Shown piece by piece: positions 31,864 through 43,449 of a stretch of 64,000 nt of DNA; the stretch's first letter is position 1, and every line of letters starts with the position of its first letter. The position numbers and the translations under genes were made by a program. The notes under the pieces were generated by a model. That model was not told the DNA's origin. It did no database searches and was given only the letters and a program-made list of their open reading frames with translations. This DNA comes from Enoplolaimus lenunculus. Lineage: Eukaryota; Nematoda; Enoplea; Enoplida; Thoracostomopsidae. Location: assembly GCA_030248215.1 (NCBI GenBank), contig JASANG010000864.1:452848-516847 (forward strand). The letters are read 5' to 3'.

Positions 31864-33882
31864 AACGAATCATTTTTTCTTTCCAGCTATCGAGAAATTA
31901 TTCATTTCAATCCGCTGTTTTAAGTGGTTACATTTAATCAAAATTAATTAAAAAAAAAATACCATTTCATGTCGTATTTTGATTTCGGCAAACTTTCGCT
32001 TAAAAATAAAATTTTGCCACAATTTCTCGACAAAATTAATATTACAACTGTAGCCACTGTCTGCAAAGCTACGAGAGTTGTGGTTAATCTTGAGCGTGTA
32101 CAGGGTTTCGGTTTCAAACGCTTTTAGTTTTATTATGAAATACAAGATGAAGAGTTGATATTCTTTTAATTTTATAGACTTGTTACCAAAAGCTTAGCAC
32201 AAAATATGTTATTTTGCAATTACTATTGGGATTTTGCCCGCTGTATCGTCTACTTTTGGTTTAGATTTGAGTTTGAAACCGTTAGATTGTCGAGCTGTAA
32301 CCGATATTAATTTAAAACTTACGCTTAAATTATGACTAAAGCGAACGGTTTGAAACCTGATACCGGGCACGTTTAGTGGTAATCGGGTTCACTTTATTGG
32401 GTAATAATTTTTGCCAGAGTGCGATTACATGCAACTAAATACCGAATAGTCATATTTGAAAATTAAGCTGAGGAAAAAACTAATTTGTTAGCTTTAATTT
32501 TCGGGTGCTTTCTACAATATTGCAAGTTGGGTTTTTTTTCAATTTGCGTTGATCCCAACAACCGCTAAGGCCAGATCATCACGGCGGCTTTGAAGCTGCG
32601 TTTCAAGTGACTCAAAATAATTTGATTGGAGGTTAAAATTCAAATCGTACGACAAATTTTGTAACTTCAAAAAATTTCTCTAAAATCTCAATTTTGTATA
32701 TATACATATCAGGGTTCAACCGGAATTCCTGTTCCGGCCGGTTTGTGGGATATTATTTATAATCATTTAAATATTGGAAACTAATTCGGTGATGAAAATT
32801 GTTTCAAATTCCGGTTCCTCTTCCAGCTGCAACCCTGATATATATATACATATATATATATGTATATATATGTATATGTATGTATATATATGTATATATA
32901 TATTAATCGACTCCATCAATTTTGAGAAAGTTACTGATCAAAAGTAAAAATCTCTTAGGCTAAAGGTTACTTTGCTGCTGGCTTCATATATAAATGGTGT
33001 TCATATTTTGATAATTATACCTTTTAAACTTCTGCCAAAAAGTGTTTTACACCGTTGCAACAGCGTCATGCGCTTTAGTATTGAAGTCAAATATAGAAAA
33101 CTGAGGTTCTGCTTTTTCAAAAGTAACTACCCTGACAACTATTATATGTGGTTTCGGGTCTTTTCCGGTCTGTACCATAGGCTGTTGCCCCTGAGCTACT
33201 ACTTTGCAACCGCGTGATGACAGTAATTTAAACCATTTTAATGCATTATTGACAGCAAAGGGTGCGCGCTTAGATTGTACCAAAGATTTTCAACTGTGTA
33301 ATTTCTAAGCAGCGAAATTTGGTTTTTTTACATTTACGACAAGTTAGGTTGAGTTCAACCACAGTTAATCTATAATTTGTGACGGTTTAAATGTTTCGAG
33401 GGTGGGGGCAATTATAACAGTTACAGCCCGCCCCCTGTATACGAACCCAGGTAGCAAAAATAACAGCTTATGTGCCGCTAAGAAGTTAATCATGTCATAC
33501 TTTTTGTTCCAATGCCTATATTCGAAGAGTTTTAGTCGGCGAAGAACCAAACCATTTAAGCTGTAATATTAGGTTTAACCTTCAAGTTATAAATCTTATG
33601 AAATTTTAGGCAGCAAATTTAAGTTATTTTAAAGTAGTATATGGTTGAACCGGTAGCGTTTGAGCTGTGCGCTGAAAAGTATTGCTCTCTGTTCGGCCAC
33701 GCAGGTACTATAATTAGTTACCGTCTTTGTTGCTCGAATAGTTTTGTTGAAACCATTTTGCTAGCTCGACTTTTAGGGTATGTTTTTAAATTACGGTCAG
33801 CTTTAAGATCGTTTAGTATTAACTAAATATGGTGGGATTTTAGCATAGTTATATCATGACTTGGTGTGTGTATATACGTTTG
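31864..33882. other. No supported gene
   Basis: AT-rich, apart from the element at 32706 and TATATA simple repeats at about 32846-32905. Opposing short frames at about 32972-33283 overlap each other and show no domain. Confidence 0.5.
32706..32841. mobile_element. Small inverted-repeat element (ATATCAGGGTT ends)
   Basis: ATATCAGGGTTCAACCGGAA at left and AGCTGCAACCCTGATAT at right; interior ATTCGGTGATGAAAATTG and TTCCGGTTCCTCTTCC also occur at about 31330-31445. Confidence 0.5.
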
Positions 33883-34037
33883 AGGAATGTTACGAAATCA
33901 TCCTGCTAGAAAGACTAAAGGGTGTTCAATAATTGGCATGAAAAGATTTGAGATGTCTTACAAGCAAGGACGAAAATATTCTAGAAGGGAACAAAATTCT
34001 TCCAGGCAGTACTGAGTCTCACTCTGGTTACGGGCCC
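33883..34037. mobile_element. Family E element, degraded
   Basis: Interior TTACAAGCAAGGACGAAAAT and ATTCTTCCAGGCAGTACTGA, right end TCTGGTTACGGGCCC. Confidence 0.6.
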
Positions 34038-34299
34038 GGCGCTTTATATGGAAGAAAATAAGTTTGTTTCTTTTTGCAAGCATACCTTCAACATTTTAAG
34101 TAATATAAAACAAAATTTTGATGAATGGTGTAAATTAAATTTTTAAAATTAGAATGAAAATTTTGATTTCAAATACTACGCTGACTGGAGCTGCAAAAGT
34201 GTTGCTTTAGATGCAGGAATTAAAAGAACTAAACTTTAATTTGAAATCGGACTCGCAATTTAGCAACTGAGACTTTGATTAATGCCGTCTTTAGCGAAC

Positions 34300-34540
34300 G
34301 GCCCATATCTTCAAATGTGTGTAGCGCCTATTGCCAGTTAGTGATAAATCTTAGAGGTTTCGAACCCGTGGACGGGGAGACATTCGAAATTCAGCACATT
34401 TTTCGCACATTTTTCGCATTTGAATTCTCGTTCTTGTGTGCCAAGTTGGAATTATTCCGCAAAGTGCACTCCAGTTCGTCAAATTCAAAACCTATTGTTA
34501 ACTGATGATAGGTGCTATACACATTTGAGAATAGACGCAC
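34300..34540. mobile_element. Family N MITE
   Basis: Left GGCCCATATCTTCAAATGTG and AGCGCCTATTGCCAGTTAG; right CTGATGATAGGTGCTATACA and CATTTGAGAATA. Inverted repeats of about 60 bp shared with 40523-40747. Confidence 0.7.
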
Positions 34541-34854
34541 AAGCTTCAATAATAGTGATCATACAACTATACTACAACCCAGCTGGCGTCCCTGGGTGGT
34601 CCCCGCCAAATTTGCCGTTTTAAAACTCGAAACTAATAAACTTGAAACACTTTTAATCAACTTTTATCGCCCTTAAACAAACGCGCATGCTTGGGCACAC
34701 CTAGCTAATATTTTGGCGCCACTTTTGTGCGCCAATTTGCCGCCAAAATGTGCCAAAACTCACTATAGTTGTTTGCCGTTTTTTTACCAAAAACTTAAAC
34801 CGAACCCGGTTTGATTAATGTTTTACAGTGGTAAAATAATATTTGTTTCTAAGA

Positions 34855-35235
34855 GTTGCGCTATACTTGCCGGACGGCGCCGTACGCCGCCGGCTGCCAC
34901 CGGACGCCGCCGGATGCCACCGGACGCCGCCGGATGCCACCGGACGCCGCCGGATGCCACCGGACGCCGCCGGATGCCACCGGACGCCGCCGGATGCCAC
35001 CGGACGCCGCCGGATGCCACCGGACGCCGCCGGATGCCACCGGACGCCGCCGGATGCCACCGGACGCCGCCGGATGCCACCGGACGCCGCCTGGCGCCGT
35101 GCACGCGGCACCATAAAATTTGGTTGTTAATTGCCTCCCGCGATTAAATAGATTTTGCCTTTGTTTTGTTAGCAACGTATAGTGGCGCACGGCGGCGTAC
35201 GGCGACGTCAAGTACAGCAAAGAATAGCGCAACCC
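34855..35235. mobile_element. Family H element expanded by a GC-rich minisatellite
   Basis: Left GTTGCGCTATACTTGCC, right GAATAGCGCAACCC. Interior GCGGCGTACGGCGACG is typical of H. About 210 bp of the length is the 20-bp tandem array. Confidence 0.7.
34880..35092. repeat. 20-bp minisatellite, about 10 copies (GCCACCGGACGCCGCCGGAT)
   Basis: Almost identical units at exact 20-bp spacing, strikingly GC-rich in an AT-rich region. Because 20 is not a multiple of 3, all six frames cycle through repeat peptides such as RRMPPDAAGCHRTPPDATG; none is a gene. Confidence 0.95.
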
Positions 35236-35530
35236 ATACTTTTCCAGTGTCCTATTGCGGTGTCTTAACACCATTTTATTCGTGTTATTAACCAAATCTG
35301 CTAAAAATTGCACCCAAAATTGCTAAAAGACACGATTTAGACACAGAAACCAATGAATATTTAGGATTAAGTTGTTTGCTAAAAATAAACACTTTTGCGT
35401 TTCAAACAGCATCTTTCAAACGGAGTTTAAATGAAGAAACTCTTAAATTAATCATTAGTGCAGAAAAATGCAGTGTTGGCAGGTAAACGCTTTTTAGTGT
35501 TTGTCAAACGGTCATTTTAAAGCCAACAAG

Positions 35531-35683
35531 CCAGTATCCAGTTCACAATTGCTAGGAGGCTAAACATTTTTTCATGAGAAGTATATATACAAGGGTTTTC
35601 GATGACTTACAAGCAATGTTGAAAATTATCTACGAAGGGCAAGATTCGTCAAGAGCGCCAAGCCCTCTCTAGCTATGGGCCCG
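35531..35683. mobile_element. Family E element
   Basis: CCAGTATCCAGTTCACAATT at left, CTCTCTAGCTATGGGCCCG at right; interior ACTTACAAGCAATGTTGAAA. Confidence 0.65.
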
Positions 35684-36739
35684 AATATCAATACTATAAA
35701 CGTTTGAGTGCAAAACGCGAAAAGCACTTTGTATTTTACCCTGAATTGTTTTATTTTTTACATATTTATCAATGCTTAATAATTATAGCACATAAACAAC
35801 AATTATATAGCCAGCAACATATATTGTTTGAACAAAGTCACATTAATCAACAAACTTGTAAGCCAGCTAAACCTAAGCTTAAGCCTAAACGCATCGAGAT
35901 AGGGAACTGTACAGAAGCCAGAAACCCGTGAAAATTCTTGCTTGCGTAGTTACAAAAACTGGTATCGTTACTCAAATGCACGATTGAATCAATCGGCTCT
36001 ACTTAACCAGGGCACAAGCAGGCACCTTAAGTACCGGAATCATCTATTATATAAAGTCCGGCAGGTTTATAATTTGGCTCTAACGGCAAAACGCGGCAGT
36101 ATTGCAACTTTTAAAATGTCAACACAAGTAAAAACCAAAAGCCCAAAACGCACGTTTTTACCTTTTATACAGCTTTTTAAGTAATTAACAAGAGACTTTA
36201 TGTGCAACCAGCATATAGAATGGCTTGAGTTTTCTTTTAAAGTTTACTAATTAAATATATATATGTATATATATACATATATATATTAACTTAGAGATGC
36301 ATGGGGCTTTTATAAAGGTGAATGAGGTTTGTTCTATAAAAATTAATACCCAATTCTAAATAAGTTTTCACAGGATATATACGTACAAAATGAATTCTAG
36401 ATCACAAGTAGTGTTATATAATCTTTCGCTATTTTTGCCTATTAAAAAAGACATGGGTTAAAACAATAGATCACATTCAGTCAGCGGCTTCGTGAAAAAT
36501 CACAAACCACCATGATTCTTCAGTCTGTGCGCCTGTATCAAAACTTTGTTTATATTTCGAATTACGTCAGAAAACAACGCACATCATTCTGTAAGTTAAG
36601 CAGTACCATAGAATGCCCTTCAAGAAAATTTTACAGCGGATGCAACTTGAAGTGTTAGATACAAGTTTTGCGGAGGCGCTGGTAAGCGGGGTGGTTGGAT
36701 CTGCTTCAGTGATTGTTTAGCAAAATCGTCATTTAGCTG

Positions 36740-36892
36740 CACCCGTAGCCAAAAGGGGGTTAAGGGGGTTCAACCCCCCTGAAAAACTTTTGGCCACCCC
36801 TTGAAAATTTTCAACCTTGCTTGTAAGCCATTTAAAACGCTTCATCCTGAAAAATTTTTAGCCCCCCACCAAGATGAGCTGGCTACGGGCCG
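36740..36892. mobile_element. Family E element
   Basis: CACCCGTAGCCAAAAGGGGG at left, GATGAGCTGGCTACGGGCC at right; interior CTTGCTTGTAAGCCATTTAA. Confidence 0.75.
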
Positions 36893-37685
36893 GCCTGCGT
36901 TTACCTCGCATTTGATTGGTGTTAAAGTTTTCAACTTTCAGCTAAAAGTTTGACTCAAGTTCCAACTAAAGACGGTTACTGTAGTTGAAGTTTGCGCTAG
37001 AAACTTTCTGTTCTATCCGTTTTGTCTTTTAGAGTCGGTATACTAAAAGCTGTAGGTCCTTGGAAATATATATTATAAGGAACATATCAACAACATCTGT
37101 TATAGAAATATATAACTTTATTCTGTTTTTACGTCGAACCAGGGGCGTACACTTGATAGTTTACTAAAGGAATGTATAGGGGGTGTCCAGAGAATTTCTT
37201 TAATTATGAGCTCTTGTACACTTCACCTTACAAGCTTAAGTTTAGGCTCAGGATTTGCTTTCGCAAATGGCTTCTCAGCCCTACGCCTATGCCTAAACTT
37301 TTTCGAAACCAAAGCTTGAGCGTAAGCCTAAGCCAAAGTCTTCATTTTGAATTTAGGGGTCAAGTGTACAAGAGGCGAAATTTGAATCTGGTTCACAGTT
37401 TAACGGTTTCTCGTTTCACCATTGTTTCATGGTATGAGTAGTGAAAACATAACTATGATATTTTAGTCCTTAGTTTCGGTCGGCACACGAATGAACCTAA
37501 ACCATAGACTTCGCCGATAAAATTAAATCGGTTAACTTCAAAACAACACTTAATTACTCGGTATAAACGAATAGTTTATTTTTAAGCACAAAATCGCTCA
37601 CAACGCACTGTAATTAAGTTTTGAAACCTTAAGAAATGCAAAAAATCCAAGTTTGTTGTATGGTATATTAATAGGGGAATTTAAA

Positions 37686-37762
<77 letters not shown>

Positions 37763-39090
37763 GGCCCAATGGTTGGCATTTTTCCTCAAAAATATGTAAA
37801 TATATAGTTTTGACAAAAACGATAATTATGAGTAGGGTCTTTTTTTAAATTACAACCAATTTTTGAAATTCGGCACTGTCTTTTGAAACAACATTTATAT
37901 ATTGAATAGTTCCAGGTATGTCTTAAAAATCACAACGCTTGCACGATATAAGTATTTTTACACCGAAAATACAGCTTGCAGTAGAATATTTTAGCTAAAT
38001 TAGTTGAAATATAGCGCGTTTTGTAAATAAGCGCAACAAGAGAAATAGAATTTCATGATTGACGCAACTTTTTCTATTTTAATTATTAGGTTAAGCTTAT
38101 AAGTTTTCACTTGCTTGTGTGGTATTGCTTTTGTAACTTTGTGCTTCAAAAGTAAAATTTAAACTTTCACGTCGCGGTAAATAATTATTAAGCATTAATT
38201 GCAGATCTATACATTATCAAAGCTGACGCTAGCCATGCAATCAACTTCCGTCTACAAATATACCGTGTGTTTTAAGTTGGTTTAGCACCAAACGATAAGC
38301 GCTAACTTGAAAGCTTTATTTTTCAAATTCGCCCCCCCCCCCTAAAGTTCTCTGGGGTTTTGTGGTTGTTTATGACCCTGAATTTAAATAATTCGAAACC
38401 AACTCAGGGCAATTTGAACTGTTTGGAAAAGTAAACATTGAAGCCAAAAAATATTGTTTGTTTGAGTTTTGAAACAATTATATGTTTATTTTTAAAGTTG
38501 ATTGGTCAAATTTCATTTTAGTCTCCAGACGTAATTGGCTGTAATATCAATCTAGTAAAGAAAGTTAATCACCGCATTCAAAGCAGCACAGGCCGCTGGT
38601 ATATAAATTTCAACAGGGGTGAACGCAAGAGGTGCGGATTTGGAGGCATATATCCTGATCCGGAAATTTGTGTAAAAATGAAAAGTTTACCATTGCAAAA
38701 TTGTGCAATTTTCTCACTTAAATTACACTCGCTCGCGTGAAGCATTTACGTGAGATTAAACTTAACCAATGGAAATCCTGGTTATGTCCCGGAGAGTAGT
38801 GATTGGTTGTTTTCTTAAAAATTACCATTTGGTTTGGTGACAAAGACCAATAATATTAAGGTCTTGGGTTTACAATTCTATAAAATGCTACGTTAGCTTT
38901 GTTTGGTTCGGCCAAAAGAGTTGAAGTGAACCTCAAAACTGCCGACTGCCAACCGGCACAGATTGAAACGGATACAAAATTAATTGCCGTTTTTTTTTAA
39001 TTTCAAAATTTAATAATTGTTTCGACAAATCAGGGAAAGAGACGGTTTTTTTGTGAACCGGAAACCTGGAAAACTGAAAACCAACATACT
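36893..39090. other. No supported gene; worn hexamer array and (TA)n
   Basis: Degraded GCTTAAGTTTAGGC/GCCTAAGCC motifs at about 37228-37345, a pure (TA)n of about 70 bp at 37690-37761, and a 12-C run near 38331. Otherwise AT-rich sequence. Confidence 0.55.
37690..37761. repeat. (TA)n microsatellite
   Basis: Uninterrupted TA dinucleotides, about 36 copies. Confidence 0.95.
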
Positions 39091-39275
39091 TAGGGTTGCG
39101 GTATACTTTACTGCACCGGTGCTAACAAAAATATAGGTAAAAGCTGTTTGGTGGCGTGCGTTGGGTGAGCGTCAGCATACGGCGGTGAACGGCGTCGTAT
39201 GGCAGTTTTCAATAATTTGCTGTACGCCGACGTGGGGCTACGGCCGGCAGCGTGCGGTGAGTATAGCGCAACCCT
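39091..39275. mobile_element. Family H element
   Basis: TAGGGTTGCGGTATACTT at left, GAGTATAGCGCAACCCTTA at right; interior GGCGTCGTATGGCAG and CGCCGACGTGGGGC. Confidence 0.7.
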
Positions 39276-39297
39276 TAAAGTTTTTGTGAGATCAACA

Positions 39298-39460
39298 GGG
39301 CCGGAGCAGCCAGCACCCATTCCCCCCTTTGGGGCCCCCACCCGTAAAGGGCCCCCCACACTAACCGGTTGAAACAAAAACAGCGTATGTTTTAAAATGC
39401 GTCAAGCCTCGCTTCGTTCGCCAGTTTGGGGGCCACACCCCGTACCTGCTCCGACACTGA
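39298..39460. mobile_element. Family I repeat (GCCGGAGCAGCC ends)
   Basis: GGGCCGGAGCAGCCAGCACC, GGCCCCC runs, TAACCGGTTGAAACAAAAAC and CCTGCTCCGACACTG. Shared with 49960-50090 and, reversed, with 52150-52238. Confidence 0.65.
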
Positions 39461-39705
39461 AGATCAAATATTTAGGATTGATGAGAATTGAGAAATTCTA
39501 TTCTAGGGTGTGTTTGTATTAGTAGAGGTTCAGAATACAAGAGATATTTGGGGTTGGAGTAAGTAGAAAATTTCAAATCGGCCAACAGAGCGTACCACAG
39601 CATGAAAACTGCCTTGACAACTTTTTGTAGTTCCTGCCAACATTGACGTTGGTATAACTTGTCTTCAAAACAGTCTAATTAGCTATAGAGGAGCTAAGCT
39701 TAGAC

Positions 39706-39873
39706 AGGTCTGTAGCCAATTTACCTCGCTAGGGGGTGCGGAGTTAAAAATTTTTCAAGAGGTGCATAAAAGTATTTGCAATGACTTGCAAGCAAGGTTG
39801 AAAATTGTCTTGGGGGGCAAAACTTTTCCAGGTGGCGCTGAGCCCCCGTAGCCCCTCACTGGCTACAGGCCCT
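39706..39873. mobile_element. Family E element
   Basis: AGGTCTGTAGCCAATTTACC at left, CTCACTGGCTACAGGCCC at right. Confidence 0.75.
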
Positions 39874-40522
39874 TACTTGGGTGGTCCGGTGGATTCCGCA
39901 GTCAACTGCTATTTGTAATTGAATCGGAAACTAAATAATATATTAAGAAAGCAAAATTGAGTAAGAACGTTTTGAAATTTACGAACAATTTAGCTAATTG
40001 ACCTTGTCTAAGACTAGACATTTTTGTTCTAAGTTCAAACGTATTTATTAAGTTTTCAATCGGTTAGATCGCGTAGCTTTCAATTGCCAAGACTTTGTTG
40101 TTGTGATCCGAACGAAGAATATTTTGTCGTTTGAAAGACAAAAACAATGAACACCCTAATAATTGTGAACTATAATATTTTTGTCAAAAACTTGTCTTGT
40201 CGTCTAGAAATTGTGGTGACATTATGTGACACTTTTTGGTACGGCAAAATGGTGTTAAAAATAAATTCTACTTGCTAAAATGGCTATGTTTGACGAAGCA
40301 AGACGCAGCAAAGGCGTAAGCAGCTGATACTAAACCGTGAGGGCCGCAGCATCTGATGACCGTTACTGGTGCTTGATAACGGCGTAGGCTTAGTTTTCAA
40401 ACTGTAGCGAAGCGAGCGGCAAACTAAAAGCAATTTTAATCATTTGTAACGGGTATGGAGACCTTTACTAGTTTTCATCAAATTTTCCATCATTTATATG
40501 TTTCGTAAAATTATCTGACACT

Positions 40523-40747
40523 TGGGCCCAAATTCTCAAATGCATATAGCAACTATCATCAGTTAGTAATAGGTTTTCAAACTCACTAACTATTGCAGTT
40601 GTTGCATTTAAAATTGGTACAGAAGTAGAGCAAATCTTATGCGAAAAATGTGCATAATTTTGGACCTCAGTATTCAATGGCTCGAAAGTTACAAGACCTA
40701 TCACCAACTGGTGATAGGTACTACATACATGTAAGAATACGGGCCCA
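40523..40747. mobile_element. Family N MITE, complete, about 65-bp inverted repeats
   Basis: TGGGCCCAAATTCTCAAATG and ATCAGTTAGTAATAGGTTTT at left; CCTATCACCAACTGGTGATA and AAGAATACGGGCCCA at right. Internal frames are not genes. Fragments also at about 57630-57670 and 61155-61220. Confidence 0.75.
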
Positions 40748-41316
40748 GAATAGCAGGAGGCACCATGTTCCACCTTGGACGGTGCCACTAAAACCTAGTG
40801 ATTATTTTACGGGATAAAGGCTGTTGTGGCGTTGTTCATAGGTTCGCTATGCAGTATTGCTTGCAGATGCTGATTTAATATATTTGTGAAATAACCACAA
40901 GTTTAAATATTGGGTCAAATAAGTTAAGAATCGCTATTTTTTCCTACGTTTGATTCAAAACTGTTAATTTTAACGCTACACAAAATATGCAATAATTTCT
41001 ATACTTGGGTTTGGTTCGTTTTTAGACTTCAAAACCTGGCTCTTGCAAATTTTGCCCCGCAAGTTTAACAGTCTTAATGTTAAATTATGCCAAGTTGTGA
41101 AACGTTTCAGTGGTGAAAGATGATTTTTGTGTATTTAAATTTTACTGTTTTAAAACGCATTTTTACTAAGTTTTCCTAATTTTAAAATTGACCAATTATG
41201 TCGAATGTTCAAAAATTCAGACGTTGTGTTATTATTGAAGGCGTACCTTTCACACATTTTCGGCAATAAAAGACATTGCACGTTTCAAATGAACGATTTG
41301 CATTGATCTATACAAT

Positions 41317-41759
41317 GGCCCAGGTATAGAACGGGGCCGGATCGTTTTCCGGAGGTGCTATAATAGAGTCAGTTTAAGCTTTTGACTAATTTTTTTGCTT
41401 AGACGTAGGCTTCGGCTTAGGCTTAGGCTTAGGAATAGGCTCATCCATACGCTTACGCTTAGGCTTAGGCTTAGGCTTAGGCTTAGGAATAGGCTCATCC
41501 ATAGGCTTAGACTTAGGCTTAGGCTTAGGCTTAAGAATAGGCTCATCCATACGCTTAGGCTTAGGCTTAGGCTTAGGCTTAGGAATAGGCTCATCCATAG
41601 GCTTAGGCTTAGGCTTAGGCTTAGGAATAGGCTCATCCATACGCTTAGGCTTAGGCTTAGGCTTAGGAATAGGCTCGTTCATACGCTTAGGCTTAGGCTT
41701 AGGCTGATGCTTAGGAATATGCTTATACTACTGTTCCGGCCCTGTTCTATACATGAGCC
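41317..41759 (+). mobile_element. Family A' element with expanded hexamer array, 443 bp
   Basis: Left GGCCCAGGTATAGAACGGGG, right CCGGCCCTGTTCTATACATG-AGCC. Flanked by TATACAAT (41309-41316) and TGTACAAT (41760-41767), 7 of 8 equal. About eight higher-order units, (GGCTTA)n followed by GGAATAGGCTCATCCATA, fill 41400-41725. Frames of 90-160 codons (KPKPKP, LSLSLS, RLRLRL) are array translations. Confidence 0.9.
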
Positions 41760-41767
41760 TGTACAAT

Positions 41768-43164
41768 TGTATATTTACGGCAGTCTTCAACAACTCAAAA
41801 TCGTGGCTAAGCCCATGGCGATATTGATTTCAACATATAACATAGAAATAATTGATAGGTTAATCCGTATAGGATAGGTTCCAAAAAACAAAACAAACCC
41901 TTCAAAATCCTATAATTATTAGTTATCAAGTTGTCTACAAGTATAGACGTAACGAATGATAGAATTTAGCAGATATTAAAATGTCTATTATTCTGCTTAT
42001 TCGAGTTATAATTGTATGATTGACGCTGGTACACATATGTATACTGCGTTAAGTTTAGGCTTAAGTTTAGGGTTAGGTTCCAAAACTTGTGAGTGGTAAG
42101 TGTACAAGAACGGTGTGAACCAGGTTGCGACTGGAATTGTTATTTACGGAACCGGAATTTGAAAAAATTACCGGAAACGGAACCGGAAACTGAAGAATAC
42201 ATATGTACCACCAAAAAATTCATTTTAATTTTTTGCAATATTATTGGTGAAATAACCCTAGTTGGAAATAAGTATTCACTTTATCTGCTGTATTTTAGAT
42301 ATTCACCACCTACAGAAGCGCAATCTATCTTCGATGGTTTACTTTCGGCGATTGTCAAGGTTTATTACTAAATTTTTATCGTCATTCTTTAGTAAAATAT
42401 CTTGATTTCCACTGACCAAAATTTAATGCCGAAATTTTTAATTCCGAAAAAATAACCCCCAACCGGAGAGCAAAAAAATGCAGGAACCGGACTCCGGGCC
42501 CCCCCCTGTGAGAAAAAAAAAACAACACCCTTCGCAAGGCGCGGCTAGTTTTAAAAAAAATACAAATTCCGATTTGGATTCATACCACACTACAATCATG
42601 TTTATACCTACATATAATCGTACTGAAAAAATTCAAAACTATATATCGAATTCGATTTGCCTATTCAAATCTCTTGCAATTAACACGCTCATCGCAGGGG
42701 GGGGGCAGGTTGAGAAAAATTTGTGAAGGGTGGCGGCATCTCGGCCCCTGATAAGGACAGATTTTATGATAAAATGATAAAGTCCCTTGTTTGACTTAAA
42801 CGCGACACAGCAACTATGCTTTTCAAGTAATTTCTCAAGTTTCATAAATACAAAAGTACATTAATGACTCAATGAACGCTAATGTATTTGAATATATTTC
42901 AAACTTAATTCATTATAATATTTAATAACAAAAGACTTTAAAAGGTGTCCTGTGGCAAGTTTTAGTTTGAAATTTTAGTTCACAGAACAAAAACATTTCC
43001 CACTTTGAAAGAATATCAAAATAAGCCAACGGGTTAATTCGGTTGAAGTAAAAGTTAACATTAATTAGTAACTGTTTCTTTGAAATCAGCGGCATACTAA
43101 CGCGTACACAACAAGGGATAAGAAGATATATCCAACGAAAGAAAATATATCCACCGAATTTTAT
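41768..43164. other. No supported gene
   Basis: A stretch after a TGTATTTTAG at about 42298 reads YSPPTEAQSIFDGLLSAIVK before CAAG|GTTTAT and could be a tiny exon, unsupported. CCGGAACCGG-like low-complexity sequence at about 42105-42195; a family F-like trace near 42740-42790. Confidence 0.4.
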
Positions 43165-43449
43165 GCACTGCAAAACATGGTGAGTCAAATTGACTCTCTC
43201 CGAAATAGGCTTTTCCTGACTACACAAACTGAGTCAAATTTCAACTCCGCCAGAGTCAAATTCAATTCGCCGAGCAATTGAGTTAGTCGAATTTGACTCT
43301 GGAGGAGTCGAATATGGACTCAGTTTGTGTAGTAAGGAAAAGCCTAAATTGAATTTGACTCTGGCGGAGTTGAAATTTGACTCAGTTTGTGTAGTCAGGA
43401 AAAGCCTATTTTGGAGAGAGTCAATTTGATTCACCATTTTTTGCAGCGT
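43165..43449. mobile_element. Family D MITE with one arm partly duplicated
   Basis: GCACTGCAAAACATGGTGAG at left, TCACCATTTTTTGCAGCGTG at right. GAATTTGACTCTGG occurs at 43289 and again at 43351, giving a 62-bp tandem duplication of the right arm, so the element is about 285 bp instead of about 210. Confidence 0.85.

Noticed and set aside
33110-33200. Possible tRNA-like block on the minus strand (GTAGCTCAGGGG)
   Set aside because: Only an A-box-like match; no B-box or stems, so not reported as a tRNA feature.
34815-35313. Six overlapping frames of 86-150 codons rich in Pro/Arg/Gly
   Set aside because: All arise from the 20-bp minisatellite, open on both strands with peptides that simply cycle.
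41358-41877. Long frames of KPKPKP, LSLSLS and RLRLRL type (also at 12273-12558, 43864-44536, 44876-45173, 58731-59201, 59677-60048)
   Set aside because: They are translations of 6-bp and 12-bp arrays inside transposons; every frame of a stop-free hexamer array is open.
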